This document shows, one piece after another, positions 35,200 to 44,335 of a DNA stretch of 64,000 bases. The position numbers were made by a program, and so were the translations under genes. Position 1 is the stretch's first letter; each line of letters opens with the position of its first letter. This stretch comes from JAMXLO01 sp963819855 (GTDB taxonomy: Bacteria > Pseudomonadota > Alphaproteobacteria > Acetobacterales > Acetobacteraceae). The stretch is from NCBI GenBank assembly GCA_963819855.1, contig CAWFYC010000020.1, positions 372,001-436,000 of the forward strand, given 5' to 3'. The notes below the pieces were generated by a model. That model ran no database searches. It saw only the letters and a program-made list of their open reading frames with translations, and was not told the DNA's origin.

Positions 35200-36312
35200 A
35201 TGAGCGATGCCAAATCCGAAGTTGTCTCCCTGGCACGCGACCTGATCGCGCTCGACAGCCGCAGCTTCGTCTCCAACCTCGCGGTAGCCGACCGGGTGGA
35301 AGCCGCACTCGCCGGCTTCGATATCGAGCGCATCGACTACACCGACGATGCCGGTGTGGCGAAACGCGTGCTGGTGGCCCATCGCGGTCCGCCAGGCGGC
35401 ATCGCACTGTCCGGCCACATGGACACGGTTCCCGACACCGGCTGGCAGGAGAACCCGTGGTCGGCGCGTCTCGGCGCCGACGGCATCCTGCACGGTCTCG
35501 GCAGCACCGATATGAAGGGCCCGGTCGCGGCCGCCATCATCGCCGCCCGCGCGCTGCCCGCCGGCGTGCCGGTCACGCTGCTGATCACCACCGACGAGGA
35601 GACCACCAAGCAGGGCGCGCGGCTGATCGCGCAGACCTCGGAGCTGGTGCGGCGGGTGAAGCCGCACGGCATCGTCGTGGTGGAGCCCACCGGGCTTGCC
35701 CCGGTGCGCGGGCATCGCAGCCACATCGCGTTCACCTGCGTGGCGACCGGCGTCCAGGCACACAGCAGCACCGGGCGCGGACGCAACGCCAACTGGACGC
35801 TGATCCCGTTCCTGATGGAGATGAAGGCCGTGTCCGAGCGGCTGCGCAGTGACGCCAGCCTGCAGGACGCGGACTACGATCCGCCGTTCAGCGACTTCAA
35901 CCTGGTGATCGACAACCACGGTGCGGCGATGAACGTGACCGTGCCGAAGGCAACCGCACGCATCAAGTTCCGCTACTCCGCCAGGGTCGATCCGGCACCG
36001 GTGCTGCAGGCGGTGTACGGCGCGGCGAGCCGGTTCGGCATCGCAGTGAGCGAGGCACGCGAGGGATTCCCCCCGGAACTGCCGCCGGACCATCCGCTGG
36101 TGCGCCGCTGTGTCGATCTGGAGGGCAAGCCGGCAGGCACCGCGCCATACGGCACCGACGCCTCCGAGTTGCAGGCGATCGCGCCCTGCGTCGTGCTGGG
36201 ACCAGGCGATATCGCCGAGGCGCACACGCCGACCGAGAAGGTACGGGTGGCTGACCTCGCTGCTGCGGTGCCGCTGTTGATGAAGCTGGTGGAGCGCTCA
36301 GCGCAAGGCTGA
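35200..36312 (+). CDS. M20-family deacylase (ArgE/DapE-like)
   Basis: A 370-residue di-zinc amidohydrolase. Metal motifs are SGHMDTVPD, the bridging Asp in LGSTDMKGPVA, and the general base pair in TTDEETTKQG; the dimerisation domain runs from about residue 165 (RGHRSHIAFTCVATG). It is annotated acetylornithine-deacetylase-like, but the lack of arg genes nearby and the neighbouring peptidase genes suggest catabolic removal of an acyl group. A 141-base gap separates it from the D-aminopeptidase gene. Its last 15 bases overlap the convergent SGNH gene. Confidence 0.87.
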   Translation: MSDAKSEVVSLARDLIALDSRSFVSNLAVADRVEAALAGFDIERIDYTDDAGVAKRVLVAHRGPPGGIALSGHMDTVPDTGWQENPWSARLGADGILHGLGSTDMKGPVAAAIIAARALPAGVPVTLLITTDEETTKQGARLIAQTSELVRRVKPHGIVVVEPTGLAPVRGHRSHIAFTCVATGVQAHSSTGRGRNANWTLIPFLMEMKAVSERLRSDASLQDADYDPPFSDFNLVIDNHGAAMNVTVPKATARIKFRYSARVDPAPVLQAVYGAASRFGIAVSEAREGFPPELPPDHPLVRRCVDLEGKPAGTAPYGTDASELQAIAPCVVLGPGDIAEAHTPTEKVRVADLAAAVPLLMKLVERSAQG

Positions 36313-37356
36313 AGCCAGGTCGCTGATGGGCAGTAGCACGTAGTCCGGCGACGTCTCGCCGCGATCGGCCGCCGCCAGGTCGCGCGCGATTTGATCGGCA
36401 ATTCCGATGCGATAGTGCATGCCGTCCCAGTAATTGTCGTCCATGCGTGTGATCGGGCTCGGCCGCATGAAATCCACCACGATCGTGTTCGGCACACGCG
36501 CCGCCAGCGCCGCCACGCGCCGCTTGCACTCGCCCCATGCCGACGCGCCCGGCGAGTCGGACGGCGGCATCACCTTCTGGTCGTAAGGCACGAAGAATAG
36601 AATCTTGCGCGTGCCGGCAGGGAATGCCGACAGGTCCGCTTGCAGGCGATCGATCGCCACATAGCGCCAGGCCGCGGGATCGCCGCGCCCGGGAGTCGGT
36701 ATAACCGGCGGATCGTCGCGCAGGTGCATCGCGACGCGCGCTGGATCGTACTGGCTTTCGGGCGGAACGAAGCTGGTGTAGCCGTCGCTGCCATACACCT
36801 GCTGCTTGAGGCCGGTCAGGATCGCGAACTCCTGGCCGGCCTCCTGCACCGCGTAGAGGTTGAACATCTCGCCGTAGCCGCGCCAGGGGTTGCCGTCATA
36901 CATCCACGCGGGAAATGCACGCGGCGTGAACTTCGTTTCGGTCTCGCCCGGCTCGCAGTGGCTGATGTCGATCCCGACCAGCACGAGACGCGCGGCGGGA
37001 TGCGCCTGCCGGAACACTGCCATCAGGCGCGACTGCTCGTACGCCGTGGCAGCGTTCATCGCCAGGTTGACGAAGCGCGCGCCGAATTCCGGGTTCAGCG
37101 CGACGGGGCGCAGCAGCCTCGTGGTCGAGGTGCCGAAGATCGCGCTGTCGAACCGGTCCGAGCGCGCCAGTGACGGAAAGGCGAAGCGTGCGTTGGACGC
37201 CACCGGCACGCGGTCGGCCGGTGGCGACAGCGGCAGCGTGTCGAACGGGTCCACCAGCACGACGAACGCGTAGATCACCGCGACCGCCAGCACCGCGGTG
37301 CCGGCAGCGAGGCGGAAGAAGCGCCGCCAGTCAGAACTGGAAGTAGATGAAGACAT
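36298..37356 (-). CDS. SGNH/AlgX-DltD-like accessory protein of an MBOAT acylation pair
   Basis: A 352-residue protein anchored by one N-terminal TM helix (residues 15-36), with the rest predicted in the periplasm. SGNH-type active-site blocks are visible: S77 in AIFGTSTTRLL and D311/H314 in NYWDGMHYR. Such proteins are encoded beside MBOAT acyltransferases and move or remove acetyl groups on polysaccharides or cell-wall polymers (compare AlgJ/AlgX, DltD and PatB). Its ATG 37356 lies inside the last codons of the MBOAT gene (26-base overlap), so translation is coupled. The polymer being modified is unknown. Confidence 0.8.
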   Translation of the reverse strand: MSSSTSSSDWRRFFRLAAGTAVLAVAVIYAFVVLVDPFDTLPLSPPADRVPVASNARFAFPSLARSDRFDSAIFGTSTTRLLRPVALNPEFGARFVNLAMNAATAYEQSRLMAVFRQAHPAARLVLVGIDISHCEPGETETKFTPRAFPAWMYDGNPWRGYGEMFNLYAVQEAGQEFAILTGLKQQVYGSDGYTSFVPPESQYDPARVAMHLRDDPPVIPTPGRGDPAAWRYVAIDRLQADLSAFPAGTRKILFFVPYDQKVMPPSDSPGASAWGECKRRVAALAARVPNTIVVDFMRPSPITRMDDNYWDGMHYRIGIADQIARDLAAADRGETSPDYVLLPISDLASALR

Positions 37357-38710
37357 TCGGCAGCCGGCCGCCGACCAGCAGCAGCAGATACGCGAGCGCA
37401 ACGCCGGCAGGCATCGCCATCCACGCCCTGGGCTGGAGCTTCTCCAAAGCAATTGCCTGACTGGTCGGCGCAAGCAGCGCGATGGCCGATCCGCCGATCA
37501 GCGCCACGACGAATTCGCGGTCGAGCGAGACCTGGCCGAGACCGTGCCGCCCCAGCATCGACAGCAGCACGTCGCCGGCAATGACGAAGCTGGCCGATCG
37601 GAACAGCACCCAGCATCCCATCACGAACAACAGCGTCACCACCCACGCGACGGGGCGCGGCAGGCGCAGTCCGCTGCCCTGCCAGACATGGTTCACCGCC
37701 AGTGCCGCGCCGTGCAGCCCGCCCCAAGCGACGAACGTCCAGTTGGCGCCATGCCACAGGCCGCCGAGCAGCATGGTGGCGATCACGTTCGCGGCCTGGC
37801 GCAACGGACCGCAGCGGTTGCCGCCGATTGGGATGTAGAGATAGTCGCGCAGGAAGCGCGACAGGGTCATGTGCCAGCGCCGCCAGAAGTCGCGGATCGA
37901 CACGGCGCGATATGGCGCGTTGAAGTTCAGCGGCAGGCGCAGGCCGAACATCAGCGCCAGCCCGATCGCCATATCGGAATAGCCGGAAAAATCGAAATAT
38001 ATCTGCAACGTGTAGGCGGTGGTGGCGATCCAGGCCTCGGTCGCGGACAGCGCCGTGGCGACGGACTTCGCGAACAGCGGGTCGGCCACCATCGCCAGCG
38101 TATCGGCCAATGCCACCTTCTTCGCGACCCCGATCACGAACAGCACGAAGCCGCGCGACAGGTTTTCCCACATCTCCGGCCGGCGCGGATCGAGGCCGAA
38201 CTGGTGGATGATCTCGTTGTGACGGACGATCGGGCCGGCGATGAGTTGCGGGAAGAAGGTGACGAACATGCAGAAGTCGAGGAAGCCGTAGATGTGCCGG
38301 TCACCGCGGCGGAGATCGATCAGGTAGGAGATTTTTTGGAACACGAAAAAGCTGATGCCGAGCGGCAGCATCAGATCCCAGGGATGGAACGCCTCGCCCA
38401 GCACAGCGTCGGCGGTGCCGCGGAAGAAGTCGGCGTATTTGAACAGGCCGAGCATGGCGAGGTTCAGCGTTACGCCGAGGATGGGGATCCACCTGGCACG
38501 GGCGGCGGCGAACCAGCGAGCGATCAGCCAGTTGGCGACGGTGAGCCCGGCGAGCAACGGGACGAAGCGCATGTCCCACCAGCCGTAGAAGAACAGCGAG
38601 GCGGCCACGACGATCGCCTGTCGCGCCATGCGGTGCTCGGCGCATGCGTAGTAGAGCGACAGCACGATCGGCAGGAAGCCGCAGACGAAGACCTGGGAGT
38701 TGAACAGCAT
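37331..38710 (-). CDS. MBOAT-family O-acyltransferase
   Basis: A 459-residue polytopic membrane protein (about 11-12 TM helices) of the AlgI/DltB/PatA group that carries acyl groups across the membrane. Core motifs are YFDFSGYSDMAIGLALMFG, FWRRWHMTLSRFLRDYLYIPIGG and the catalytic-His segment GGLWHGANWTFVAWG. The start is ATG 38710 (MLFNSQVFVCGF), the standard N-terminus for the family; upstream in-frame codons come from a GC-rich repeat. It forms a two-gene unit with the SGNH protein, probably for acetylation of an extracellular polysaccharide. Confidence 0.92.
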   Translation of the reverse strand: MLFNSQVFVCGFLPIVLSLYYACAEHRMARQAIVVAASLFFYGWWDMRFVPLLAGLTVANWLIARWFAAARARWIPILGVTLNLAMLGLFKYADFFRGTADAVLGEAFHPWDLMLPLGISFFVFQKISYLIDLRRGDRHIYGFLDFCMFVTFFPQLIAGPIVRHNEIIHQFGLDPRRPEMWENLSRGFVLFVIGVAKKVALADTLAMVADPLFAKSVATALSATEAWIATTAYTLQIYFDFSGYSDMAIGLALMFGLRLPLNFNAPYRAVSIRDFWRRWHMTLSRFLRDYLYIPIGGNRCGPLRQAANVIATMLLGGLWHGANWTFVAWGGLHGAALAVNHVWQGSGLRLPRPVAWVVTLLFVMGCWVLFRSASFVIAGDVLLSMLGRHGLGQVSLDREFVVALIGGSAIALLAPTSQAIALEKLQPRAWMAMPAGVALAYLLLLVGGRLPNVFIYFQF

Positions 38711-38726
38711 CTTGTGGTGATCAGCA

Positions 38727-38821
38727 CCCCCTCCCCCACCCTCCCCCGCTGCGCGGGAGAGGGGGTTTAGCACCGGCCATACTCCCTCTCCCGCGCAGCG
38801 GGGGAGGGTTGGGGAGGGGGA
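38727..38821. repeat. GC-rich inverted repeat (CCCTCCCCCGCTGCGCGGGAGAGGG type)
   Basis: Facing copies of a polypyrimidine/polypurine element whose arms contain GCTGCGCGGGAGAGGG and CCTCTCCCGCGCAGCGGGGGAGGG. A related family recurs at 49203-49293 and 57485-57520. It fills the gap between the MBOAT gene and the M20 carboxypeptidase gene and could form a strong hairpin. Confidence 0.6.
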
Positions 38822-38836
38822 GCACGAGCGGGTCTC

Positions 38837-39961
38837 TTACTCCAGCGTCTCCAACAGTCCCGCCATCAGCGCCGCGCGCGGCGCAAGCTGCTGCCATAAT
38901 ATATGCTCGTGGCTGGCGTGCGCGCCGGAGCCGGGGCAGCCCAGTCCATCCAGCGTCGGCACCCCCATCGCCGCGGTGAAATTCCCGTCGGAACCACCGC
39001 CGCGATGCTGCCGCGGCAACGCGATCCCCACCGTCTCGGCGATACCACGTGCCTTGTCGTACAGCGCAAGGATCCCCGGTGCCTCGCTGTACGGCGGACG
39101 GTTCATGCCGCCCTCCACCACCACGCGGCACCCCGGCGTCAGCGCCGTGCTCTCCAGCAGCGTGCGCTCCATGTGCGCGCCGTCCTCGGCCGAGTTTACC
39201 CGCAGGTCGATCTCGCACCCGGCATCCGGCGAGATCACGTTCGGACGCGACCCGCCCCACACCGGCGCCGCATTCAGCGTGATGCCGCGGTCGAGATCGA
39301 CCATCTCGTGGATTCGCACGATCTGCCGCGCCAGCTCCACCACGGCCGATGCGCCGTCCTCGAATGCGCCCCCCGAATGCGCGCCACGGCCCTCCACCCG
39401 CATGACGAACCGACCCACGCCCTTGCGCGCGGTGACGCAGGCGCCGCCATGGCCGGCGGGTTCCGGGATCAGCACGCAGGCGGCCTGCGCGGCCTCACGC
39501 TCGATCCATTCGCGCGAGGTGGGACTGCCCACCTCCTCGTCCGGTGTCAGCAGCAGTACGATCGGCCGGCGCGTGGCCACCTTCTGGCGCAGGATCGAAC
39601 GCACCGCATGGAATGCGAGGAAGCTGCCCGCCTTCATGTCGTAGATGCCCGGTCCGTGCGCCTTCTTGCCATTCACCTGATACGGCATGTCGTCCAGCGT
39701 GCCGTGCGACCACACCGTGTCGAGATGGCCGGCCACCAGCACCGGCTTGCCTTCGCCCGGGGTACGGGCGATCAGGTTGTCGCCGAAGCCGCCGCGGCCG
39801 GGAATGCGGGTGAGCGCAGCACCGGCACGTGCCAGCTCCCCTTCGGCCAGATCCATCAGGCGATTGACCGAGGCAGGATCCGTGGTGGGAGTTTCCATCG
39901 TTACCCAGGTCGCCAGCTCGGCCAGAAGGTCCTCGGAACGTCCAACGTGGGTCTGCGGCAT
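38837..39961 (-). CDS. M20-family carboxypeptidase (glutamate carboxypeptidase-like)
   Basis: A 374-residue zinc peptidase of the CPG2 type, which releases C-terminal glutamate from folates and similar compounds; relatives have broader amide substrates. Metal motifs are VAGHLDTVW, GPGIYDMKAGSF, TPDEEVGSPTSREWIE and the final GSGAHASHEHI. The dimerisation domain begins near residue 185 (RKGVGRFVMRVEGRGAHSG). A start at ATG 39961 has AGGA upstream and gives the expected N-terminus. There is no signal peptide, unlike Pseudomonas CPG2, so it is probably cytoplasmic. Confidence 0.9.
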   Translation of the reverse strand: MPQTHVGRSEDLLAELATWVTMETPTTDPASVNRLMDLAEGELARAGAALTRIPGRGGFGDNLIARTPGEGKPVLVAGHLDTVWSHGTLDDMPYQVNGKKAHGPGIYDMKAGSFLAFHAVRSILRQKVATRRPIVLLLTPDEEVGSPTSREWIEREAAQAACVLIPEPAGHGGACVTARKGVGRFVMRVEGRGAHSGGAFEDGASAVVELARQIVRIHEMVDLDRGITLNAAPVWGGSRPNVISPDAGCEIDLRVNSAEDGAHMERTLLESTALTPGCRVVVEGGMNRPPYSEAPGILALYDKARGIAETVGIALPRQHRGGGSDGNFTAAMGVPTLDGLGCPGSGAHASHEHILWQQLAPRAALMAGLLETLE

Positions 39962-40019
39962 CGGCTGGTCCTGGGCGGTTGGGGGATCAACGGCGTGTGC
40001 AGTCCCGCGCCGCACGCTG

Positions 40020-40910
40020 TCAAGGCGACGAGGCGCCTCGCGGCTCGTTCACCAGTACCTCGACGCTGGCGGTGCGGCCCGCCAGAAGGCGGACGCCGGG
40101 CGGGACGTGATCCAGAGCGATACGCACCGGCACGCGCTGCGCCAGTCGAACCCAACTGAAGGTCGGGGTGACATTGGCCAACATGTCGCTGCTGCCCTGA
40201 CGCTGACGGTCGGCAATGCCGCCAGAAATACTTTGCACGTGGCCCTCGATGAGCTGGCTCTCGCCCATCAGCCGCACCCGCGCGCGGTTGCCTTCCTGGA
40301 TCTGCGGCAGCTTGGTTTCGTCGAAATAGCCCTCGACGTAGATGCTGCCGGTATCGACCAGCGCAAACACAGCAACGCCTGCGGTCACGTAGTCGCCGGG
40401 CCGCATGCTGAAATTCGTGACGATGCCATCGACCGACGCCCGGACCTCCGAACGGTCAAGGTTGAGCTGGGCCACGTTGCGATCGACCACCGCCTGTTGA
40501 TAGGCCGCGGCCGCCTCGACCGCCTTGGCCTGGCTCTGCTGCCTCTCTTCGGTGGAGACCTCGAGATTGGTCAAATCGCGATAACGGGTAGCCTCCCGCG
40601 CGGCTTCCTGCGCGGCGGCCTGCTTGGCCGTCACGCTGACCTCAGCCAGCTGCAAGGCAAGCTGGAACCGCACCGGATCGATGTGAAACAGCACCTCGCC
40701 CTGGTGAACCACCTGGTTGTCGGCGATCAGCACGTCGCTGACCAAGCCGGAAACGTCCGGTGCAACCTTCACCACATCGGCCCGTACCGTCCCGTCGCGG
40801 GTCCAGGGTGCCTCCATGTAGTAGACCCAGAGCTGCCAGCCGATGGCCGCGGCGACAACCGCGACCAACAGTGTGACCGCCATGCGGCCCATGAGCGGTG
40901 CCAGCGTCAC
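40020..40910 (-). CDS. HlyD-type membrane-fusion subunit of an aromatic-acid efflux system (AaeA-like)
   Basis: A 296-residue periplasmic adaptor with one N-terminal TM helix (VTLLVAVVAAAIGWQLWV), a biotinyl-lipoyl-like domain split around a coiled coil (residues 75-150, SVTAKQAAAQEAAREATRYR), and a beta-barrel (GSIYVEGYFDETKLPQI). The order FUSC, DUF1656, HlyD on one strand is that of the E. coli aaeXAB efflux system for aromatic carboxylic acids. The GTG 40910 start overlaps the DUF1656 stop (GTGA), so translation is coupled. Confidence 0.88.
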   Translation of the reverse strand: MTLAPLMGRMAVTLLVAVVAAAIGWQLWVYYMEAPWTRDGTVRADVVKVAPDVSGLVSDVLIADNQVVHQGEVLFHIDPVRFQLALQLAEVSVTAKQAAAQEAAREATRYRDLTNLEVSTEERQQSQAKAVEAAAAYQQAVVDRNVAQLNLDRSEVRASVDGIVTNFSMRPGDYVTAGVAVFALVDTGSIYVEGYFDETKLPQIQEGNRARVRLMGESQLIEGHVQSISGGIADRQRQGSSDMLANVTPTFSWVRLAQRVPVRIALDHVPPGVRLLAGRTASVEVLVNEPRGASSP

Positions 40911-41119
40911 TGCGGCAGCCACCTTGCGTGCGCGGCAACGACGCCGCCCAGCAGAATGACCAGCAGCGCGAGGTCGAACAGCGGCCGATGCCAGACGAAA
41001 CGATAGGCGCCGAGCCAGCCGAGTATGCGGCGCAGCAGGGCGGAGATCAGCAGCGCCTCGCCGAACCAGAGCAGCATTGGCGGGATGAGCATGCCGTAGA
41101 TGTTGAGCTCGCTGATCAC
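40907..41119 (-). CDS. DUF1656 small membrane protein (AaeX-like)
   Basis: A 70-residue protein with two TM helices (MLIPPMLLWFGEALLISALL and LFDLALLVILLGGVVAAHAR), matching DUF1656/AaeX. It sits between the FUSC and HlyD genes and overlaps both by four bases, which is the standard arrangement for this efflux family. Its exact role in the pump is not known. Confidence 0.92.
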   Translation of the reverse strand: MISELNIYGMLIPPMLLWFGEALLISALLRRILGWLGAYRFVWHRPLFDLALLVILLGGVVAAHARWLPQ

Positions 41120-43167
41120 GCCGGCGCGCCCGCCGGCAATGCGACGTGTACCATGTCCGGGTGCGGTTGGTACGGCGGCGCGTTCGGGAACAGGTTGTGG
41201 CGGATGCCGACAAGCTCCAGCAGCAGATTGCGGGTGCGTGCCCCGGAAACCGACGTGACCGCGACGATGGCGCGGTCGATGTCCGCGCGCAATGTGTCAT
41301 CGGCCCGTCGCGACGCGCGGTGCCGGAAGTGACCGGCGACGCCCTCCAGCGTCCGGGCAATGGTGACGCGCGCCCCGGCAGGCAGCGCCGCGCTGTCCCG
41401 CTGCAGGTTGAGCACGTTCAGACCGATACGCAAATCGATCAGGGCATCGGCGACTGCCTTGTCCGCGTGCGCGTCCGATGCGGCGAGACGCGGTGCCAGC
41501 TCGCACAGCCGGTCGATGATCAGCGCGGTCAGGGTCGGCTGATCGAAGGCGCCCTGGCTGGCCGCGACGCGGGCGAGGTCCCTGCGATTGGCGCGCAGCA
41601 GGCGCCGCGCGCTCCATACCGCGCCGACGGAGCGAACGATGCGCGTGAATGTGGCGGCAGTTCCCATGCCGACCACGGTGGCGAGAGAGTTGTTCGCAAA
41701 GGTGGTGAAATCAGCGTTGTAGACATCGGCGAGGCTGAGCAACCCGGCAACGTTCGCCGCGATGGCCATGCCGGTGAAGTTCGTGGCCGGCACGGCTATC
41801 ATCACCCCCAGCACCAGGAAGGTCGGCGCGAACACCAGCATCATCATGGCGTAGGTGTCCACCATCGGCAGGACAACGAACAGATAGGCGGCACAGATTG
41901 TCAGCGCGATCAGGATGAGCCGGAGGAACTGCAGGATCATCGGTGCCGGATCGTCCTGGGCGGCGAAGAAGCTGCAGCCCACGGCCGCCATCATCGCCGC
42001 CACCCCGCCCGCCGGCCACGCCGAGGCAATCCAGAACGCGCAGATCACGCCGACGGTCAGCGCGGCGGAAAGTCCGGAGAGCAGGGCCATGCCGTGGTCG
42101 CGATACCGTGCGGCGCCGAGGGCGACGCCGTGCGGCAATGCAAGCTGGGGCAGTTGCGGGTCTCCGTTCTCAACCTGGCGCCGCAGGGCTCGCGCGTCAT
42201 GCACGATATCGGTGAGGTCGCGCAGCCGCACCAACAGGGCTGTCAGTACGATCGCATCCCAACCGGAGTTGGGTCCGATCGGCGGTTCGGCTTGTTCGAT
42301 CTCCGCGTGCAGCTGCGCCGCTTCCTGTTGCGGCGCGCTGTCGGCTGCCGAAACCCACGCGGCGAGCCGGTCGGTCAGTGCCTGCACGCCGGGTGAGATC
42401 CCGCCCGCGGTGCGCAGCGCAGCGAGGTAATCACCGATCGCGCTCAGCACAGGGAACAGCAGCAGAATACGCCGCTCGAGCAGGCCGATCGGTTGGGTAG
42501 CGGCCTGCAGGTTCGAGGTGTCGAACGCCAGGTGTGTGGTCAGCATGCGGATCTCGACCGCGTCCGCCGCGAGTGAGCGACGCACAATGCCAAAGGCCTC
42601 GTCGTCCGGCCGACCGGACAGCACCGCAATGCACCCGCTTCGAGCGCTGCCGAACCACGCGTCGATCCGCGACAGCAGCGCCGGCCCAAGCGGGCGGGGG
42701 AAGACGATGGCGCCGATGACGGTGGTGCAGCCGATCGCCAGAGTCGTTTCCTCGAGCCGCGCGATTGCAGTCGCGAACACTGACTGGGGCGCATCGACGC
42801 TGGGAAGGCCGATGATCGCTGCGGTGAAGCCGGCAAGCAGGAACAGATAGCTGCGCGGCGTACGGTCGAGCAGCGCGAAGTAGATGCACAGGCCGACGAA
42901 CAGCGCGAGCGCAGCAGTCAGCAGAAAGGGCGCGGCAACCAGATTGGGCACCAGCGCGATTGCCACTACGGCACCGATGGCGGTGCCGGCGAAGCGGTAG
43001 AGCGACTTCGAGCGCATCGCGCCGGTGAGCGGCTGGGCGACGACATAGACCGTCATCATTGCCCAGCACGGCCGGTCGAGGTCCATGCGGAATGCGATGT
43101 AGAGCGCGATCATGGCGCTGGCGAACGTCTTCGCCGAGAACACCCACTCGCGCAGACCGGGCATCAT
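41116..43167 (-). CDS. FUSC-family inner-membrane transporter (AaeB-like)
   Basis: A 683-residue efflux protein with two membrane halves (about residues 15-170 and 355-520), each followed by a cytoplasmic helical region. Characteristic segments are RPCWAMMTVYVVAQPLTGA at the start and WPAGGVAAMMAAVGCSFFAAQDDPA in the middle. In E. coli the homologue AaeB exports p-hydroxybenzoate and related acids with AaeA; here the presence of pcaHG fits a role in relieving aromatic-acid stress, but this is inference. Its stop overlaps the DUF1656 start (ATGA). No LysR-type AaeR regulator is adjacent. Confidence 0.9.
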   Translation of the reverse strand: MMPGLREWVFSAKTFASAMIALYIAFRMDLDRPCWAMMTVYVVAQPLTGAMRSKSLYRFAGTAIGAVVAIALVPNLVAAPFLLTAALALFVGLCIYFALLDRTPRSYLFLLAGFTAAIIGLPSVDAPQSVFATAIARLEETTLAIGCTTVIGAIVFPRPLGPALLSRIDAWFGSARSGCIAVLSGRPDDEAFGIVRRSLAADAVEIRMLTTHLAFDTSNLQAATQPIGLLERRILLLFPVLSAIGDYLAALRTAGGISPGVQALTDRLAAWVSAADSAPQQEAAQLHAEIEQAEPPIGPNSGWDAIVLTALLVRLRDLTDIVHDARALRRQVENGDPQLPQLALPHGVALGAARYRDHGMALLSGLSAALTVGVICAFWIASAWPAGGVAAMMAAVGCSFFAAQDDPAPMILQFLRLILIALTICAAYLFVVLPMVDTYAMMMLVFAPTFLVLGVMIAVPATNFTGMAIAANVAGLLSLADVYNADFTTFANNSLATVVGMGTAATFTRIVRSVGAVWSARRLLRANRRDLARVAASQGAFDQPTLTALIIDRLCELAPRLAASDAHADKAVADALIDLRIGLNVLNLQRDSAALPAGARVTIARTLEGVAGHFRHRASRRADDTLRADIDRAIVAVTSVSGARTRNLLLELVGIRHNLFPNAPPYQPHPDMVHVALPAGAPA

Positions 43168-43258
43168 GCCATCGCTTCTTCTTCGCGTCCGCGGTCCGGG
43201 GGTGTCACGGGCGACACCCGACTAACCGTCACCATGGATGGACGCGCCAGGCCTGTTG

Positions 43259-43540
43259 TCAATCGGGCGCATTCTCCAGCACATACTTCTTACCCTCCAT
43301 GCAGGTCCGGATCGCGGCACGCACTGCCGGCGGCCCGGTGATGGGGGAAATGATCCAACGCCCAGGGGTAGCGGCATTTTTGAGGCGCACGGCCTCGGTG
43401 GATGTCGTGCGGCATTTCTCGAGATCGGTTTTGTACTGTTCCGAGGTGTGATCACCCTGGACGGGTGGATCGTAATCGGCGCACCCGGCCACACCAGGCA
43501 GCAACGCGATAACGACCAGAGCGGCGCGGAACAAGCGCAT
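43259..43540 (-). CDS. Small putative lipoprotein
   Basis: A 93-residue protein. From ATG 43540 the N-terminus MRLFRAALVVIALLPGVAGC is a lipoprotein signal ending in a VAGC lipobox, with the modified Cys at residue 20. The mature part is hydrophilic (YKTDLEKCRTTSTEAVRLKN) and contains two further Cys. No domain is recognised. Longer in-frame starts exist (43591, 43681) but they would bury the signal peptide. Single gene, convergent with none. Confidence 0.65.
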   Translation of the reverse strand: MRLFRAALVVIALLPGVAGCADYDPPVQGDHTSEQYKTDLEKCRTTSTEAVRLKNAATPGRWIISPITGPPAVRAAIRTCMEGKKYVLENAPD

Positions 43541-43877
43541 GTCAATGCAGGCGGAAGCCGGCGGCGAGTGCGCCTGTGCCGAACGGGTCATGATATGGCC
43601 GCTGCTGAACCGATCGATCCGCGCGAACCATCCCATGTGAGCCGTGTCCCTTTCTGTCGCCCGCTGACCGCGATTTCCCACGCACCGGGGTCAGCGAGAC
43701 TATGTTACCCCGACCAGCTCGGAAACAGCGTGCACCACATCATCGGCCAGCCGAGGACCGATCGCATGGCCGGACCCGCCGGCCGTCCATGATGGAACAA
43801 GCGACCAGCAAATTGCCGCTCCCGTTCCGATCAGCGTATCGCTAAGCTCGCCGTACATTCCGAGTGCGGAGGAAGGC
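43541..43877. other. Intergenic region between divergent genes, nothing recognised
   Basis: About 340 bases separating the lipoprotein gene from the cupin gene. It must hold both promoters; the cupin ribosome-binding site GGAGGAAGGC is at its right edge. I see no RNA gene or clear operator. Confidence 0.4.
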
Positions 43878-44279
43878 ATGATCCCCGTTGTTGACCTCAA
43901 GGCCGAGTTCGCCAGTCTGACGATGCTCAAGGACCGCACCCCGACCTCGTCCGAGGCCGAACGCGAAGGTGCCTTTGCACGGCTGGCGCCCTATCGCGAC
44001 GGCGCTATCTTCGCCGCCCGATTCGCCGGCACGAGCGCCTGGGAGCGGCATCCGCAGGGTGACGAGATCGTGCAGATCGTCGATGGCGCGACGACACTGC
44101 ACCTCATGACCGCGGAGGGTCGGCAGTCGGTGTCGCTGCGCAGCGGGATGGTGGCGATCGTGCCGCGCAACACCTGGCACCAGTTCGAGGCGCCCGATGG
44201 CGTATGCGTGATGACGGCAACACCGCAGCCCACCGAACACGTGCGGGTCGACGTCGAGGATCCGCGAACGATGGAATGA
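43878..44279 (+). CDS. Cupin-domain protein
   Basis: A 133-residue single-domain cupin. The metal-binding motif 1 is WERHPQGDEIVQIVDGATTLHLM and motif 2 is IVPRNTWHQFEAPDGVCVM, so His and Glu ligands are available. No enzyme activity can be assigned from sequence. ATG 43878 has GGAGG upstream. It lies 56 bases before the sulfurtransferase gene on the same strand. Confidence 0.85.
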   Translation: MIPVVDLKAEFASLTMLKDRTPTSSEAEREGAFARLAPYRDGAIFAARFAGTSAWERHPQGDEIVQIVDGATTLHLMTAEGRQSVSLRSGMVAIVPRNTWHQFEAPDGVCVMTATPQPTEHVRVDVEDPRTME

Positions 44280-44335
44280 CAGGCCGGTAGCCCCCTGGGA
44301 CACTGCATCGCCGGCCGCGGCAAAGGAGGACGACA

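Noticed and set aside
38727..38821. Facing GC-rich repeats as a CRISPR-like array
   Set aside because: Only two inverted copies, with no regular spacers and no cas genes in the window.
43700..43939. Minus-strand frame ending LADDVVHAVSELVGVT
   Set aside because: The end looks protein-like, but the start overlaps the cupin gene and no family is recognised.
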